A stretch of 64,000 nt of DNA, from positions 124,001 to 188,000 of the forward strand of contig NZ_PDUD01000028.1 of the NCBI RefSeq assembly GCF_002646595.1, given 5' to 3'. Below are positions 53,901 through 62,428 of the stretch, in pieces. The stretch's first letter is position 1. Every line of letters starts with the position of its first letter. Source of the stretch: Flavilitoribacter nigricans DSM 23189 = NBRC 102662. Its GTDB lineage: Bacteria > Bacteroidota > Bacteroidia > Chitinophagales > Saprospiraceae. Below the pieces are notes generated by a model. That model was given only the letters and a program-made list of their open reading frames with translations. It did not search any database and was not told the DNA's origin. A program made the translations under genes and the position numbers.

Positions 53901-54113
53901 GTACGGATCATCCGGGATGGTATCGTTATCTATCCTACCCGGGAGAACGTTGTCGGCGAGTTGTCCTCTCTGAAGCGATTTAAAGAGGATGTTCGCGAAG
54001 TGAAGAACGGTCTGGAATGTGGTCTGACGATCAAGAACTTCAACGATATCAAAGTCGGTGACATTGTCGAAGGCTACGAAGTCATTGAAATCAAACAGAA
54101 ACTGGAACTCTAA
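50958..54113 (+). CDS. infB: Translation initiation factor IF-2
   Basis: A 1051-residue IF-2, which brings fMet-tRNA to the ribosome with GTP. An N-terminal IF2_N domain ([20 protein letters not shown]) is followed by a very long Lys/Glu/Pro/Ala-rich linker (~75-420) and a second IF2_N-like segment ([16 protein letters not shown]). The G domain starts near residue 545: [20 protein letters not shown], and NKIDKPGAN. Domains II, III and the tRNA-binding C terminus ([20 protein letters not shown]) are complete. The linker is longer than in E. coli. It has its own promoter and terminator. Confidence 0.96.
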   Translation: MEKRLIKIAKELNVGTSTIVDHLTKAGFDIDNKPTAKVSDEMYTELLKEFQKSIAIKEKADSLVIGNRPVGGGKGAPESPPTPLFNTPESEAPADKKEAAQPGAQEKEKKSENRISLRPQPQLKVVGKIDLENKEKPQAEKASQPEASPVQPPVKEEVEKPAAKSEPVQPAEKPEPVAKKEKEEAPAKEEKEPAKETAPAKETTATPPVAEKQPTQESVKEQKAEAEKPVVEQPKIEKKEPVSEQKEEKPVAKEKEQQEEKPAKSEPAPHAAPAAKTETPPASSPPKPKAAEASSSEEQTTKDPESVIRAEAPELRGLKILGKIDTDKLKRPKKKKKETAKKETGKAGTTDNKKTSEGGDDSNAPRKRRRKRKKITTDSPRSNQSGGNRGSSRGGQGGGRGRNQKDEVKEVSQKEIEEKIKATMARISGGGKRKRQKIRRESRERTRERQEMMEMETTNDKLNVTEFISVQELANLMDVSVSEVIMTCMNLGVIVSINQRLDAEIIELVASEYGHEVEFITAEEQIGIEDDEIEDDPEDLEPRAPIVTVMGHVDHGKTSLLDYIRSANVVSGEAGGITQHIGAYEVTLSDNRSVTFLDTPGHEAFTAMRARGAKVTDIAIVIISADDSIMPQTREAISHAEAAGVPIVFAINKIDKPGANPEKIKQDLASMNYLVESWGGKYQSQDISAKTGQGIEDLLEKVLLEAELLELKANPDRPAVGVVLEASLEKGRGYVAKMLVNTGTLKIGDPVVAGEHSGKIKAMFNERNQRVKEAGPSDPVLVLGLDGAPQAGETVKVTESEQDARQIANKRAQIIREQANRATKRISLDEIGRRLALGNFKELNLIVKGDVDGSIEALSDSLIKLSQETVQVNVIHKAVGQIIESDVLLASASDAIIIGFQVRPSIGARRLAEREGVQIKMYSIIYEAIEEIKLAIEGMLEPTKEEKIVAQVLVREVFKISKVGTVAGCYVEEGKITRNTKVRIIRDGIVIYPTRENVVGELSSLKRFKEDVREVKNGLECGLTIKNFNDIKVGDIVEGYEVIEIKQKLEL

Positions 54114-54147
54114 TCGTTTCGGGCATCTGTTATCATAAACCGGTGAG

Positions 54148-54176
54148 GCGGTATTCGGAAAGTTTCCGGATACCGC
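54148..54176 (+). terminator. Intrinsic terminator of infB
   Basis: GCGGTATTCGGAA (54148-54160) pairs with TTCCGGATACCGC (54164-54176) at 13 positions including one T-G wobble, 3-base loop, then TTTATC. Starts 35 bases after the stop. Confidence 0.7.
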
Positions 54177-54286
54177 TTTATCATAATATGACCGTGCGGG
54201 CGGAAAAGCAATGAAAATCAAACTGAGTGCGGGGACCGGCACCCGAGTGCTCATGCTTTCACTATTTTCATTCACACCTAAAGATC

Positions 54287-55063
54287 ATGCTGAGCGGACA
54301 TTCCATACCCTTCTACCTCTTGATCGCTTTTATGGCGGCGGGCGTTTTACAAGGCCTGGCTACCGGAGGGTTGTTCTTTTTTAAAAGTTCCGGGATCAAG
54401 CGCAGCAACTATTTTTTTGGTCTGTTACTCATCTGTTTCGGTCTCACCCTGCTGCACACCATTCTGATCCTGCTGGATTTTTACGAAAGTAATCCCGACC
54501 TTAAATTCATTCCGATCTACTTCAGTCTGTCTTTTCCCGTACTGCTCTTCTATTACGTCAAGCTCGATCTATACCCCGCCTACCGCCTGGAACCTTCGGA
54601 TGCCAAACACTTCGTGCTGCCGATAGGGCAGTTCCTCTTCCTGACCATCAACTTTCTGTTACCGCTGGAACAAAAGATCCAGACCGATCGCTATTTCTAC
54701 AGTCCATTCTACGGGGCTATGGAACAATTTCTCTACCTGAGTCTATTCTTTGCCTATCTCTATTTTGCCCGGCGATACATCGTTCAGCGCAGAAAGACCA
54801 ACCGCGACCCCAGTCAGGTCAGAAGGCTTTACTACTTGCGCAAACTGGTGAAGATACTCTTCATCCTGTTTGTGATCCATTCCATTATGGTAGTTACGGA
54901 TTTTATTGCCTACGAATTTTTACAGGTAAATATGCGGGCATTCAAACCCTATGCGGCGCTGGGTGTACTCTCTTTTACCGCTTTGGTACTTTGGGTAGGC
55001 ACCTACGGTTTTCAGGTCCTGCTGTGGGGTAGAAGAGTATTCGGACGGGGAAAAAAGAAATGA
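54287..55063 (+). CDS. Seven-TM-like integral membrane protein
   Basis: A 258-residue protein with about seven hydrophobic helices spaced across its length (IPFYLLIAFMAAGVLQGLA, NYFFGLLLICFGLTLLHTIL, YFSLSFPVLLFYYVKLDLY, and so on). It has no domain beyond them. In Bacteroidota, a membrane part like this is often fused to an AraC-type DNA-binding domain; here it ends in KKK after the last helix with no such domain. The start ATG 54287 fits the first helix. Function is unknown. It is convergent with hemA, with 22 bases between them. Confidence 0.65.
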   Translation: MLSGHSIPFYLLIAFMAAGVLQGLATGGLFFFKSSGIKRSNYFFGLLLICFGLTLLHTILILLDFYESNPDLKFIPIYFSLSFPVLLFYYVKLDLYPAYRLEPSDAKHFVLPIGQFLFLTINFLLPLEQKIQTDRYFYSPFYGAMEQFLYLSLFFAYLYFARRYIVQRRKTNRDPSQVRRLYYLRKLVKILFILFVIHSIMVVTDFIAYEFLQVNMRAFKPYAALGVLSFTALVLWVGTYGFQVLLWGRRVFGRGKKK

Positions 55064-55085
55064 GATATTAAGGGTGGTCCTGCAG

Positions 55086-56318
55086 TTACTGGATGATCGC
55101 TTCGCGCGCTGCTTTCATGGGAATGCCGATACATTTTTTCTCCATGTAGGTCAGCATGCGATCCAGTAGTTCGCGGGTATTGTCGTCCAGCACCTCTACT
55201 TCCTTACGGAACACCTCTTCGATCGCTTTCCGTTTGACATCCTTGATCGCGTTCGGTACTTCGCGGAGCGCAACTTCCAGTTGGCGTTGCTTCAGCAGGG
55301 CCGGAAACTCGGTCAGGTGACGGTTGATCAGATGGTGGGCACGAACGATCTCCTGTTCGCGGAAAGCCAGGTTCTCTTTGGCCAGATTACGCAGTCCTTC
55401 GATCTCGATGTAGTGTACGGAAAACTGTTCCACTACCTCGCGGTCCACGTTATTGGGAATAGCCAGATCGATCACGATCTTATTGGAAGTCTCTCCATTG
55501 AGCAGCTGCTCATAAAGCTCGGGAGTGATGATGGCCTCTGTCGCTCCGGTACAAACGACCATGGCGTCAAAACCTACGCGGTAATCGGCCAGATCTGCCA
55601 GCAGGTAGGCTTTACCTTCCAGTAGCTCGGCTACTTCCTGGGCTTTTTCCAGGGTGCGGTTGAAGACCGTTACCTGATTGAAACCGTGCTTGAGCAGGAA
55701 TTTGGCTACGAGATTGTTCGTCTGCCCGGCTCCGACCAGCAGAATGCGGGCGTTCTTGGGCAGATGCGTGCGCATCAGCTGCTGGATGGCCAGAGAAACT
55801 ACGGAAACCGGCTTCTCTCCGATCCGCGTTTTAGCGTAGACTTCTTTGGCCGACTGGATGGATTGCTGGATGAGCAGGCGGATAAAATCGCCGGTCAGTT
55901 CCCAGGCGTGGCATTGTTCGTAGGCTTCTCTCAGCTGGCGCAGGATCTGACGTTCGCCGATCACCAGGGAATCAATAGAGGCAGCTACATCGAAAAGGTG
56001 GGCCATTGCTTCCTCACCTTCCAGGATCTGCACTTTTTCTTCGATCGTTTCCAGTTGTTCCAGTGACAGTTCCGGGTTGATCTTTTGGAAAAAGTGGCCG
56101 GCGTAGGAAGCGTCCACAGCGTGATCGGTGACCAGGCAGTACATGACACGGTTGCAGGTAGAGAGGTACATCAATTCATCCAGACGAAGCTGGAATTTGA
56201 GTTTCTGCAAACGCTGACAGAGTTCGTCTTTACTACCGGTTTTTAACACGTAGTCCCCAATTTCATTCAAATTGGTCCGCTTATGAGTTACCGTTAGTAT
56301 TTTAAGACGCTCTAACAT
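55086..56318 (-). CDS. hemA: Glutamyl-tRNA reductase
   Basis: A 410-residue enzyme, the first step of C5-pathway tetrapyrrole synthesis. The catalytic nucleophile is Cys55 in YLSTCNRVMY; IGERQILRQLREAYE and the NADPH-binding GAGQTNNLVAKFLLKHG follow. The C-terminal dimerisation helices are complete. The start at 56318 is preferred to 56354, because the promoter element lies at 56352-56359. It serves haem and siroheme synthesis, though the siroheme gene is 48 kb away. Confidence 0.93.
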   Translation of the reverse strand: MLERLKILTVTHKRTNLNEIGDYVLKTGSKDELCQRLQKLKFQLRLDELMYLSTCNRVMYCLVTDHAVDASYAGHFFQKINPELSLEQLETIEEKVQILEGEEAMAHLFDVAASIDSLVIGERQILRQLREAYEQCHAWELTGDFIRLLIQQSIQSAKEVYAKTRIGEKPVSVVSLAIQQLMRTHLPKNARILLVGAGQTNNLVAKFLLKHGFNQVTVFNRTLEKAQEVAELLEGKAYLLADLADYRVGFDAMVVCTGATEAIITPELYEQLLNGETSNKIVIDLAIPNNVDREVVEQFSVHYIEIEGLRNLAKENLAFREQEIVRAHHLINRHLTEFPALLKQRQLEVALREVPNAIKDVKRKAIEEVFRKEVEVLDDNTRELLDRMLTYMEKKCIGIPMKAAREAIIQ

Positions 56319-56351
56319 ATCATTTGATCTATTCTGTGGAAAAAACCGAGA

Positions 56352-56359
56352 CAAAGATA
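56352..56359 (-). promoter_or_regulatory. Candidate hemA promoter element
   Basis: The minus strand reads TATCTTTG, an exact TAnnTTTG match; transcription should start near 56345, inside the longer of two possible hemA frames. This supports the start at 56318. Confidence 0.55.
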
Positions 56360-56401
56360 ACAGTTGGCCTCGCTTTATATGTCACGACTCTGTCATCTAG
56401 G

Positions 56402-59400
56402 TTATTTGGACAAATTCTTAAGAAGCCCGGGTTTTAGCCACCATACGAGGCCTAAAACCAGTAGAAAAAGCGGCCCTAAAAGCCATAGATAAGAACGCGG
56501 CCCCAGGTCTAAAGGTTCCATATCACCAATCGGCAGATAGGCCGCCCAGTAGAAGGGATGAGCATCCGCCTGACCGGCCTTTTTCAGGTAATTTTGCTGT
56601 ACTTTCCGGATCGCTTCGTCCTTGGAAAGTCCCTTTTTCATCTCCCGGTAAAAGTCCTGCATAAACTCCGAGGTCTTATGGTCATTCACGTTCCAGAGTG
56701 TAGCGATCAGACTACGGGCTCCGGCGGCCGCAAAGCCCCGACCCAGACTGATGGCACCTTCCCCGGCCTGGAAACGGCCGATACCCGATTCGCAGGCGCT
56801 CATGACGATCATATCCGCCGGCAGTTCCATTTGGTACAGGTCCTGTACGTAGAGCCGTCCGTTGGCGGTGGTATCCGGTAAAGTGAACGCCAGATAGGAA
56901 AATTCGCTGCGGTAAATATTGGCAATCCCGTGGGTTGCCAGATGCAATATCCGGTACTGGCCGGCCAGATCAAGGAATTTACTCCGGGTGGCTTCCTGAC
57001 CGATGAGGGTCGTAGCACCAACTTCCCGGGCGAGCCCCTTTACTTCTTCTGCGTTGTAATCGAGCGGCGCCAGGGCCGGACGGTGACCGTCAAATACCGG
57101 GGCTATGGCCAGACAGGTCTGCTTTTCCTCCAGTTCGGGCTGCTGCAGGGCCTTCGCCAGCAGAGCCGTGGAATAGGCATAGCCGATCTGATAATCCCGG
57201 AGCAAATAGGGATAAGACCGGTACCGCATTGCTACTTTGGGTTCTCCCGTCAACAGCACGGCAAAAGGCAGATAAGCCAGCGTACCGTCCGGTACGATGA
57301 TCAGCCTGGATGCTCCCCGGAATGCTTGCTCCATCGGAAGCCAAACCCGTTGGTAAAGTTTGCGGGCCGTCAGTTGGTAGAAAGAATCCAGGACCACCTG
57401 TTGTTCACTTCCCGCCAGTGGATATTGGGCCAGACTTTGCCCAAGATCGGCGGTCAGGCGATCGATCTCGGGCATCCCGTCAATAATGCCGGCCTGTAAC
57501 TGGTGGTCTTTCAGAAAAAACCAGAATAGTTTTTTAGGGCCCGCAAACAGGGCCAGTAACCCACGATTCCCTCTTAATCTTTCCTGCAATGATCCGGCAG
57601 CAGCTTCCTTCATGCTCAGCGCCCGGGCCAGGGCGGATGTATTTGCATTGTTATCTTCCGGTTTTTCCAGCCACTTTTCTCTTAATCTCAGTCCTTTGCT
57701 ATTCTCGCTCAGCTGGAATGCCCGCCACAGATACGCACTGTCTTTTTCCATTTGCCAGCGCGCCAACTGGCAGGCAATAGCCCCCTCAAACAGATCGTAG
57801 TGCAACGCGACCCCTTTCTGACGGGATTCCGTATGCAGAATGTTCAATTGGCGTTCATTCAGCAATTGCATGCTTTCCTCGAAAGCCGCCGCAGCCAGCC
57901 GCAGTGTATCCGGATCCCGGCCCGATTCGTAGACCCGCAGCAACGTATTGGCCCGGGTACTTAAGGTATACAGGATCTCCATTTGTTGCTCCGTCCGGTT
58001 CCGATCAAACAACTCCAGCGCTTTATCGTAAGCGTCCAGAGCAGCGGCATATTCCTGTAGCCCGTCGTACGCCACGCCGATCTGCTGCCAAACCGCTGCC
58101 CTCAGCCGGGCCGACTCGCCCGAAAGCAGAGCCAGAGCCTGCTGGTATGCTTCAAGCGCTTCCGGCCAGGATTTGTTCTTCAGGTAACTGTTCCCAATAT
58201 TGCTGTAGGCTTCCGCCTGCTCCCTCAGGTGTTGCCCGCCGTACTGCCGCCAGATCTCCAGCGCTTTACCGTAGTAATAGAGCGCAGAAGCGTGGTCGGA
58301 ATCCTGCCAGTAGACATTGCCCAGGTTGGTATACGCCCCGGCGATCACCGGATGGTTCGGTCCGAAAAACTTCCACCGGATATCCAGCGCCGTCATCAGT
58401 GCATCTCTGGCTTCCAGGAAATGCCCCAGCACCTGATGGCAGAGCCCGAGCTTTTCCCAGGCGTCCGCCAGGTAGGGATCTTCTTCCTGCAGGTATTCGG
58501 TCAGGATCGACCAACCTTTTTCGGTAAGCTGCAGGGCTTCCAGATAGTCGCCCTTCTGACGGTTGATATCTCCAAGATGCAGGTAGGAGGTAGCGGGGGC
58601 CACCGGATCGGCGTCGCTCAGCGCTTCCCGGATGTGCAGGGCCTGCCGGTGCTGTTGCTCGGCAAGGTCCAGTTGATTTTTTCGCAGGGCGCAGTTGCCG
58701 AGGTTTTCGTAGAGGTTAGCCAGTTGCGGATGGGTAGAATCGTAATTCAGCCGGGCATTTTCCAGAGCGATCTCATAATAAAGCTGGGCCGAGTCCAGTG
58801 CGCCGGCCTGGTAGAAGGCATTACCCAGATTTTGCAGGGTCCGGCCGTAGCGGGGGTGGTCCGGTCCCAGAATGTCGATACGGATATCCAGGGTTTGGCG
58901 GAAAGCCTGGGTAGCGCGGTTCACCTGCCCGAGATAGAGATACGCACTACCGATATTGTTTAGCGCAGATGCCAGCGCGGATGGATCGGATGCCCGATGC
59001 CGCCGGCGGATGGCCAGTGCTTTTTCGTAGTAGACCAGGGCTTCGGTCGAACGACCAGCCGACTGGTATACATTACCCAGGTTATTATTGGAATCGGCTA
59101 CTTTGGGATCCGTAGCCCCGTAATGGGCCATACGGATCGCCAGTGCCGCTTCGTGAAACTGCCGGGCCGAATCCAACTGCCCGGTTGTAAAATAATAGTG
59201 TCCGAGGTCATTGTACGCCTGCCCGATCACCGGATCTTTTTTCGGAAAGTTGTTCTCCGTAAAGGTCACCACCTGCCGGAAAACATCGTAAGCCCGCATG
59301 TAATCCCCCGTTTCCAGCGCCAGATAACCGCTCAGGCGAAACACTTCGGCTTCCAGTTCCGGACGCTCCAGCGCCAGCACCTCCGGGGAAACCGAGCGCA

Positions 59401-59554
59401 ACAGGCTATCCGCCCGCTGGTAAGCGGCTGCATCCAGCAGGTCTTCTACCCGTTGCAGCTGTTCACGCGCCACAGCCGGGTCCGTTACCTGGGCACCGAC
59501 GGTGGATACTACCAGCCAGAAATACAAGAAGAAAAGATTTCGACGTTTAAGCAC
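56402..59554 (-). CDS. TPR-CHAT protease-like protein
   Basis: A 1050-residue secreted or membrane protein. A signal peptide (FFLYFWLVVSTVGAQV) is followed by many tetratricopeptide repeats (~residues 30-560, with A-x-A-Y-N-N-L-G type units, e.g. AYTNLGNVYWQDSDHASALY). A CHAT domain (caspase-like) spans ~740-1010: LIIVPDGTLAYLPFAVLL, catalytic His875 in HLATHG and Cys921 in SACESG, followed by LGRGFAAAGARSLIATLW. A last hydrophobic segment (~1020-1040) is a C-terminal anchor, so the protease probably faces the periplasm. The start codon is GTG. It points away from the sigma factor gene at 59934. Confidence 0.88.
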   Translation of the reverse strand: MLKRRNLFFLYFWLVVSTVGAQVTDPAVAREQLQRVEDLLDAAAYQRADSLLRSVSPEVLALERPELEAEVFRLSGYLALETGDYMRAYDVFRQVVTFTENNFPKKDPVIGQAYNDLGHYYFTTGQLDSARQFHEAALAIRMAHYGATDPKVADSNNNLGNVYQSAGRSTEALVYYEKALAIRRRHRASDPSALASALNNIGSAYLYLGQVNRATQAFRQTLDIRIDILGPDHPRYGRTLQNLGNAFYQAGALDSAQLYYEIALENARLNYDSTHPQLANLYENLGNCALRKNQLDLAEQQHRQALHIREALSDADPVAPATSYLHLGDINRQKGDYLEALQLTEKGWSILTEYLQEEDPYLADAWEKLGLCHQVLGHFLEARDALMTALDIRWKFFGPNHPVIAGAYTNLGNVYWQDSDHASALYYYGKALEIWRQYGGQHLREQAEAYSNIGNSYLKNKSWPEALEAYQQALALLSGESARLRAAVWQQIGVAYDGLQEYAAALDAYDKALELFDRNRTEQQMEILYTLSTRANTLLRVYESGRDPDTLRLAAAAFEESMQLLNERQLNILHTESRQKGVALHYDLFEGAIACQLARWQMEKDSAYLWRAFQLSENSKGLRLREKWLEKPEDNNANTSALARALSMKEAAAGSLQERLRGNRGLLALFAGPKKLFWFFLKDHQLQAGIIDGMPEIDRLTADLGQSLAQYPLAGSEQQVVLDSFYQLTARKLYQRVWLPMEQAFRGASRLIIVPDGTLAYLPFAVLLTGEPKVAMRYRSYPYLLRDYQIGYAYSTALLAKALQQPELEEKQTCLAIAPVFDGHRPALAPLDYNAEEVKGLAREVGATTLIGQEATRSKFLDLAGQYRILHLATHGIANIYRSEFSYLAFTLPDTTANGRLYVQDLYQMELPADMIVMSACESGIGRFQAGEGAISLGRGFAAAGARSLIATLWNVNDHKTSEFMQDFYREMKKGLSKDEAIRKVQQNYLKKAGQADAHPFYWAAYLPIGDMEPLDLGPRSYLWLLGPLFLLVLGLVWWLKPGLLKNLSK

Positions 59555-59933
59555 TGTTGTCCTTTTACGGTGATCTTTGCCCTCAAAGTTACGAACTCAG
59601 GAGCAGGCATACTATATTGACGTAAAATTGGTTGGGAAAATCCCAGATCGGGAAACCTAACTGAGCCCCGTTAAGCCTGAATCCGATCAACCGGGCAACT
59701 TCCCCACCGTTTACAAACTGCAATGGGCAGCAAAGCTCCAAAGTTTTATTATTGCAACAGTGTACCTTTGGGTTGCTCCGATCAATTCGGGTAGCCGGGG
59801 GCAAAATCACCATTAGTAGTTCATACTTATTATCTTTATCGATGAGCTGGGGAAAATGGTAGATTGTATTTGCACTTTCTCCGAAAAAAGTTTGGTCATA
59901 TGGGTACATTACCCGGATTATAAACACCTATGT
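59555..59933. other. 379-base divergent spacer between the TPR-CHAT and sigma factor genes
   Basis: It holds the CHAT-gene promoter element (59584-59591, minus) and a possible plus-strand one, TACCTTTG at 59763-59770, about 165 bases before the sigma start. An upstream in-frame ATG at 59856 would lengthen the sigma factor, but the family begins at 59934. Otherwise I see nothing. Confidence 0.5.
59584..59591 (-). promoter_or_regulatory. Candidate TPR-CHAT gene promoter element
   Basis: The minus strand reads TAACTTTG, an exact TAnnTTTG match; transcription near 59577 leaves a ~23-base leader to the GTG start at 59554. No TTG is seen at the -33 position. Confidence 0.45.
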
Positions 59934-60518
59934 ATGAAAGTATACACCGATCAAGAGTTGGTGGCGGCCATTAAGAAGGGCGGCTCCGGCCGGCAGGAAG
60001 CAATTCGCTTTATATACAATAAAGGAGACCTGCGCCGAAAAGTAGTCCATTTTGTCCGCAACAACCAGGGAAATGACGCTGACGGTAACGATATGTTTCA
60101 TGAAGGTATCATCGTCCTGGATCGCAATATTCGCGAAGACAAATTTAGAGCGGAAAGCTCAATTGAGGGTTATTTATATTCCATTTGCCGCTTCCTCTGG
60201 CAGAACCAAAGACGCAAGAAAGCTCGCGTCGATCTTAAGGAAGACGCGACCCAAATGGACCAGATTGAAACCAGTACACCTGAACTCCAGTTATTGAGTG
60301 ACGAAAAAAAGAACCTTTTGCACCGTGCTTTAGAACAACTCGGAGAGCGATGTAAACGCATCCTGGAATTGTGGCAATTGTCCTACTCCATGGAAGAGAT
60401 CGCCACCGAAATGGACTTCAGCAGTGCGCAAATGGCACGCAAAAACAAATACCGCTGCCAACAGTCACTTTTGAAATTTTTTAAAGATCAGCCTCAATGG
60501 AAACAATGGCTGAGTTAG
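59934..60518 (+). CDS. RNA polymerase sigma-70 family (ECF) factor
   Basis: A 194-residue ECF-type sigma factor. Region 2 includes EAIRFIYNKGDLRRKVVHFV, then DMFHEGIIVLDRNIRED and SIEGYLYSICRFLWQNQRRK; region 4 is the helix-turn-helix CKRILELWQLSYSMEEIATE, with SSAQMARKNKYRCQQSL as the recognition helix. ATG 59934 is the likely start. It lies 133 bases before a membrane protein that looks like its anti-sigma partner and is divergent from the TPR-CHAT gene. In Bacteroidota, sigma factors of this type often sit beside CHAT proteins. Confidence 0.9.
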   Translation: MKVYTDQELVAAIKKGGSGRQEAIRFIYNKGDLRRKVVHFVRNNQGNDADGNDMFHEGIIVLDRNIREDKFRAESSIEGYLYSICRFLWQNQRRKKARVDLKEDATQMDQIETSTPELQLLSDEKKNLLHRALEQLGERCKRILELWQLSYSMEEIATEMDFSSAQMARKNKYRCQQSLLKFFKDQPQWKQWLS

Positions 60519-60651
60519 CCAGGAAAGGGAAATGAAAGCAAGGGAATGAGCAACAGTTTTTGATCGAGGATCGAATATCACCAACAAAGCTCTTTTCAAT
60601 CCAAGTTTCTCATTCCAGGATTATTTTCCTCATACCCAAAAAAGGTCAGAA

Positions 60652-61437
60652 ATGGAACCAGATATCGACAAAATAGAAGCATACTTATCCGGCGCACTGG
60701 CCGGAGCCGAGCGTCAGGCTTTTGAAGCCGAGATCGCCGGTGATCCCGCTCTGGCGGAAGAGGTGGACGCCGTCCGCCTGGCCCGGGAAGCGGTGGAATT
60801 TTCCATCAGCAGTAACCTTCGCGCCCAATTTCAGGAATGGCAGGAAGCGGAGGCCACCGGAACCAAAACGGAAGAAGCCAGGGTAGTGACCATGGCCCCA
60901 CGCCGTAATCTACGCCGGGTATTGGCCATTGCCGCCAGCGTTCTACTCATTCTGGCCGTAGGTAGTTTCTGGTACGCCAATGAGCAATTCGCCTCCGATC
61001 AACTGGCGATGGATTATTACGAGAATATGCCACTCGATCTGCATATCCGCGGTAATGCGGAGGAACTGCCCGAAGCGGTTGCCAAGATCCGAGATAATAA
61101 CTTTGCCGAGGCCGACGCCTACTTACGCAGTGTACCGGCGGATGATCCGCTGTATTACAATGCCCGTTATTACCTGGCCCACAGCTTGCACCGGCAGGGG
61201 GAATACGACGCTTCCAACGACATACTGAATGAAGTGAATGAAGCCAGCAATCCCAACCTCCGCGAGGATGCCTCCTGGTTAAAAGTCCTGAACTATCTGG
61301 AACTGGAGCAGACCGGAAATGACGAATTCCAAACGCTCCTGGAAGAGATGATCGCCGATGACGGGCATACCCATCACAACGATGCGGTCAATCTGAATGA
61401 TAAACTGAATAGCTTTTGGTATAATATCGCTAATTGA
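60652..61437 (+). CDS. Putative anti-sigma-like single-TM protein with C-terminal TPR-like region
   Basis: A 261-residue protein with no signal peptide. The N terminus (~1-45, IEAYLSGALAGAERQAFEAE) resembles the zinc-less anti-sigma domain seen in many ECF partners. A transmembrane helix (~90-107, VLAIAASVLLILAVGSFW) follows. The periplasmic part (~115-261) has TPR-like helices (NARYYLAHSLHRQGEYDASN). This is the usual plan of a Bacteroidota anti-sigma factor: cytoplasmic sigma-binding end, membrane helix, periplasmic sensor. It is followed by a strong terminator; its stop lies in the hairpin's first bases. Confidence 0.7.
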   Translation: MEPDIDKIEAYLSGALAGAERQAFEAEIAGDPALAEEVDAVRLAREAVEFSISSNLRAQFQEWQEAEATGTKTEEARVVTMAPRRNLRRVLAIAASVLLILAVGSFWYANEQFASDQLAMDYYENMPLDLHIRGNAEELPEAVAKIRDNNFAEADAYLRSVPADDPLYYNARYYLAHSLHRQGEYDASNDILNEVNEASNPNLREDASWLKVLNYLELEQTGNDEFQTLLEEMIADDGHTHHNDAVNLNDKLNSFWYNIAN

Positions 61438-61475
61438 TCAGTTGCCGGCAGCCTTTGCCGGCAACTGATCCAATC
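61436..61475 (+). terminator. Intrinsic terminator of the sigma/anti-sigma operon
   Basis: A perfect 15-bp stem, GATCAGTTGCCGGCA (61436-61450) with TGCCGGCAACTGATC (61456-61470), 5-base loop, then CAATCTTTTT. It overlaps the stop codon. Confidence 0.85.
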
Positions 61476-61478
61476 TTT

Positions 61479-61937
61479 TTACGCCTGCAATCTCGCTACA
61501 AACTGTTTATAGCCGAAACTGAACAATAATGGCAGAAAGCCAAAACCGAAAACAACCAGTCCCAGCGTCTGCAAAATAAAACGGATCTCTCCCGCCGGAC
61601 CAGCTCCGGAGAGTATCATGAATTTGTAGATAATAGTACCCAATACGTATAGGAATACAGAGAAGAACGCAGTTAAAAATATGCCCTTTACGTGCATGAT
61701 CTTTGATTTTATGGTGAGGTAATAAATAGTGTCGGATTGAATTTCCCGGATATCCTCCGGCGGCACGAGCAGTCTCGCTTCCGCAAAAGCAGTTTCGAAA
61801 GAATTACCCGCCCGCAGGCTGTCTTCGATCACACAGCAGAAATGATCCTGCATATCGTCGACTACCGCCGGTATATCCAACCCACTTTCCAGCAGGTATT
61901 TTCGGATCTCTTTAATTTGTTGCTCCCGGATGCTCAT
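61479..61937 (-). CDS. Small membrane protein, partner of the PadR regulator
   Basis: A 152-residue protein. The N-terminal ~60 residues form a soluble helical region (QQIKEIRKYLLESGLDIPAV, ETAFAEARLLVPPEDIREIQ) of the type found before the helices of DUF1700-like and permease-prefix proteins. Two transmembrane helices follow (~82-104 and ~118-142). Its start overlaps the PadR stop by four bases, so it is translationally coupled to the regulator. PadR with a small membrane protein is a common pair in Bacteroidota; the job is unknown. Confidence 0.75.
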   Translation of the reverse strand: MSIREQQIKEIRKYLLESGLDIPAVVDDMQDHFCCVIEDSLRAGNSFETAFAEARLLVPPEDIREIQSDTIYYLTIKSKIMHVKGIFLTAFFSVFLYVLGTIIYKFMILSGAGPAGEIRFILQTLGLVVFGFGFLPLLFSFGYKQFVARLQA

Positions 61938-62275
61938 AATTGGGTAGTTGGCTTGGTGGTCAAAATCAGTTTTATGGTACTCATAAAATCTTCCAGCTCG
62001 CCCAGCGCGCTAACGGTTTCCGTTTTCCCTTTTTTGGATAAGGCGTAGTATTTCCGGGTCCGACCGTCCACCTTTCTGGATTCGGTTTCCAGTATTCCTT
62101 CGGCCAGCAACGCGTGTAATAGGGGATACAGACTGCCTTCCTTGATCACGATCTTGCCCAGCGACATTTGTTTAACCGCCTGGACGATCTCGTATCCGTA
62201 CATGGCTCCCCGGTCGCTCAAAAGCTTCAGCAGTATGGGTTTTAGCGTACCTTTCAACAGTTCTTTCGAATACAT
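61934..62275 (-). CDS. PadR family transcriptional regulator
   Basis: A 113-residue winged-helix protein. The PadR pattern is clear: KPILLKLLSDRGAMYGYEIV (helices 2-3), IVIKEGSLYPLLHALLAEGI (recognition region with the conserved G-S-L-Y-P) and LETESRKVDGRTRKYYALS (the wing). PadR proteins repress phenolic-acid or multidrug efflux genes. It overlaps the membrane protein gene at 61934-61937. The inducer is unknown. A palindromic half-site pair lies upstream. Confidence 0.92.
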   Translation of the reverse strand: MYSKELLKGTLKPILLKLLSDRGAMYGYEIVQAVKQMSLGKIVIKEGSLYPLLHALLAEGILETESRKVDGRTRKYYALSKKGKTETVSALGELEDFMSTIKLILTTKPTTQL

Positions 62276-62288
62276 TTTATGGTCTTAT

Positions 62289-62313
62289 TGATACATCATT
62301 TATCTATGCATCA
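62289..62313. promoter_or_regulatory. Candidate PadR operator
   Basis: TGATACAT (62289-62296) and ATGCATCA (62306-62313) form a dyad with 7 of 8 matching positions and a 9-base spacer, 14 bases upstream of padR. The ATAC/GTAT-type half-sites resemble known PadR boxes. It may autoregulate the pair and perhaps the divergent AI-2E transporter gene. Confidence 0.4.
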
Positions 62314-62428
62314 TAAAACTAGGTATAATTTTCGGTTTATGCAAGTCTTTGGTTTAAAAGTAGGCAGGAGCTATGTATCTTAAGGGCGAAAATTACACTT
62401 GCGCCGGCAGGCACCAAACCCTTAGCAC

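Noticed and set aside
53049-54275. 408-codon minus-strand frame over infB
   Set aside because: A shadow of the conserved IF-2 coding frame.
56402-59554. Toxin-antitoxin or defence-island reading of the TPR-CHAT gene
   Set aside because: No nuclease, restriction or phage-defence partner lies near. The signal peptide and anchor point to an envelope role rather than an intracellular defence module.
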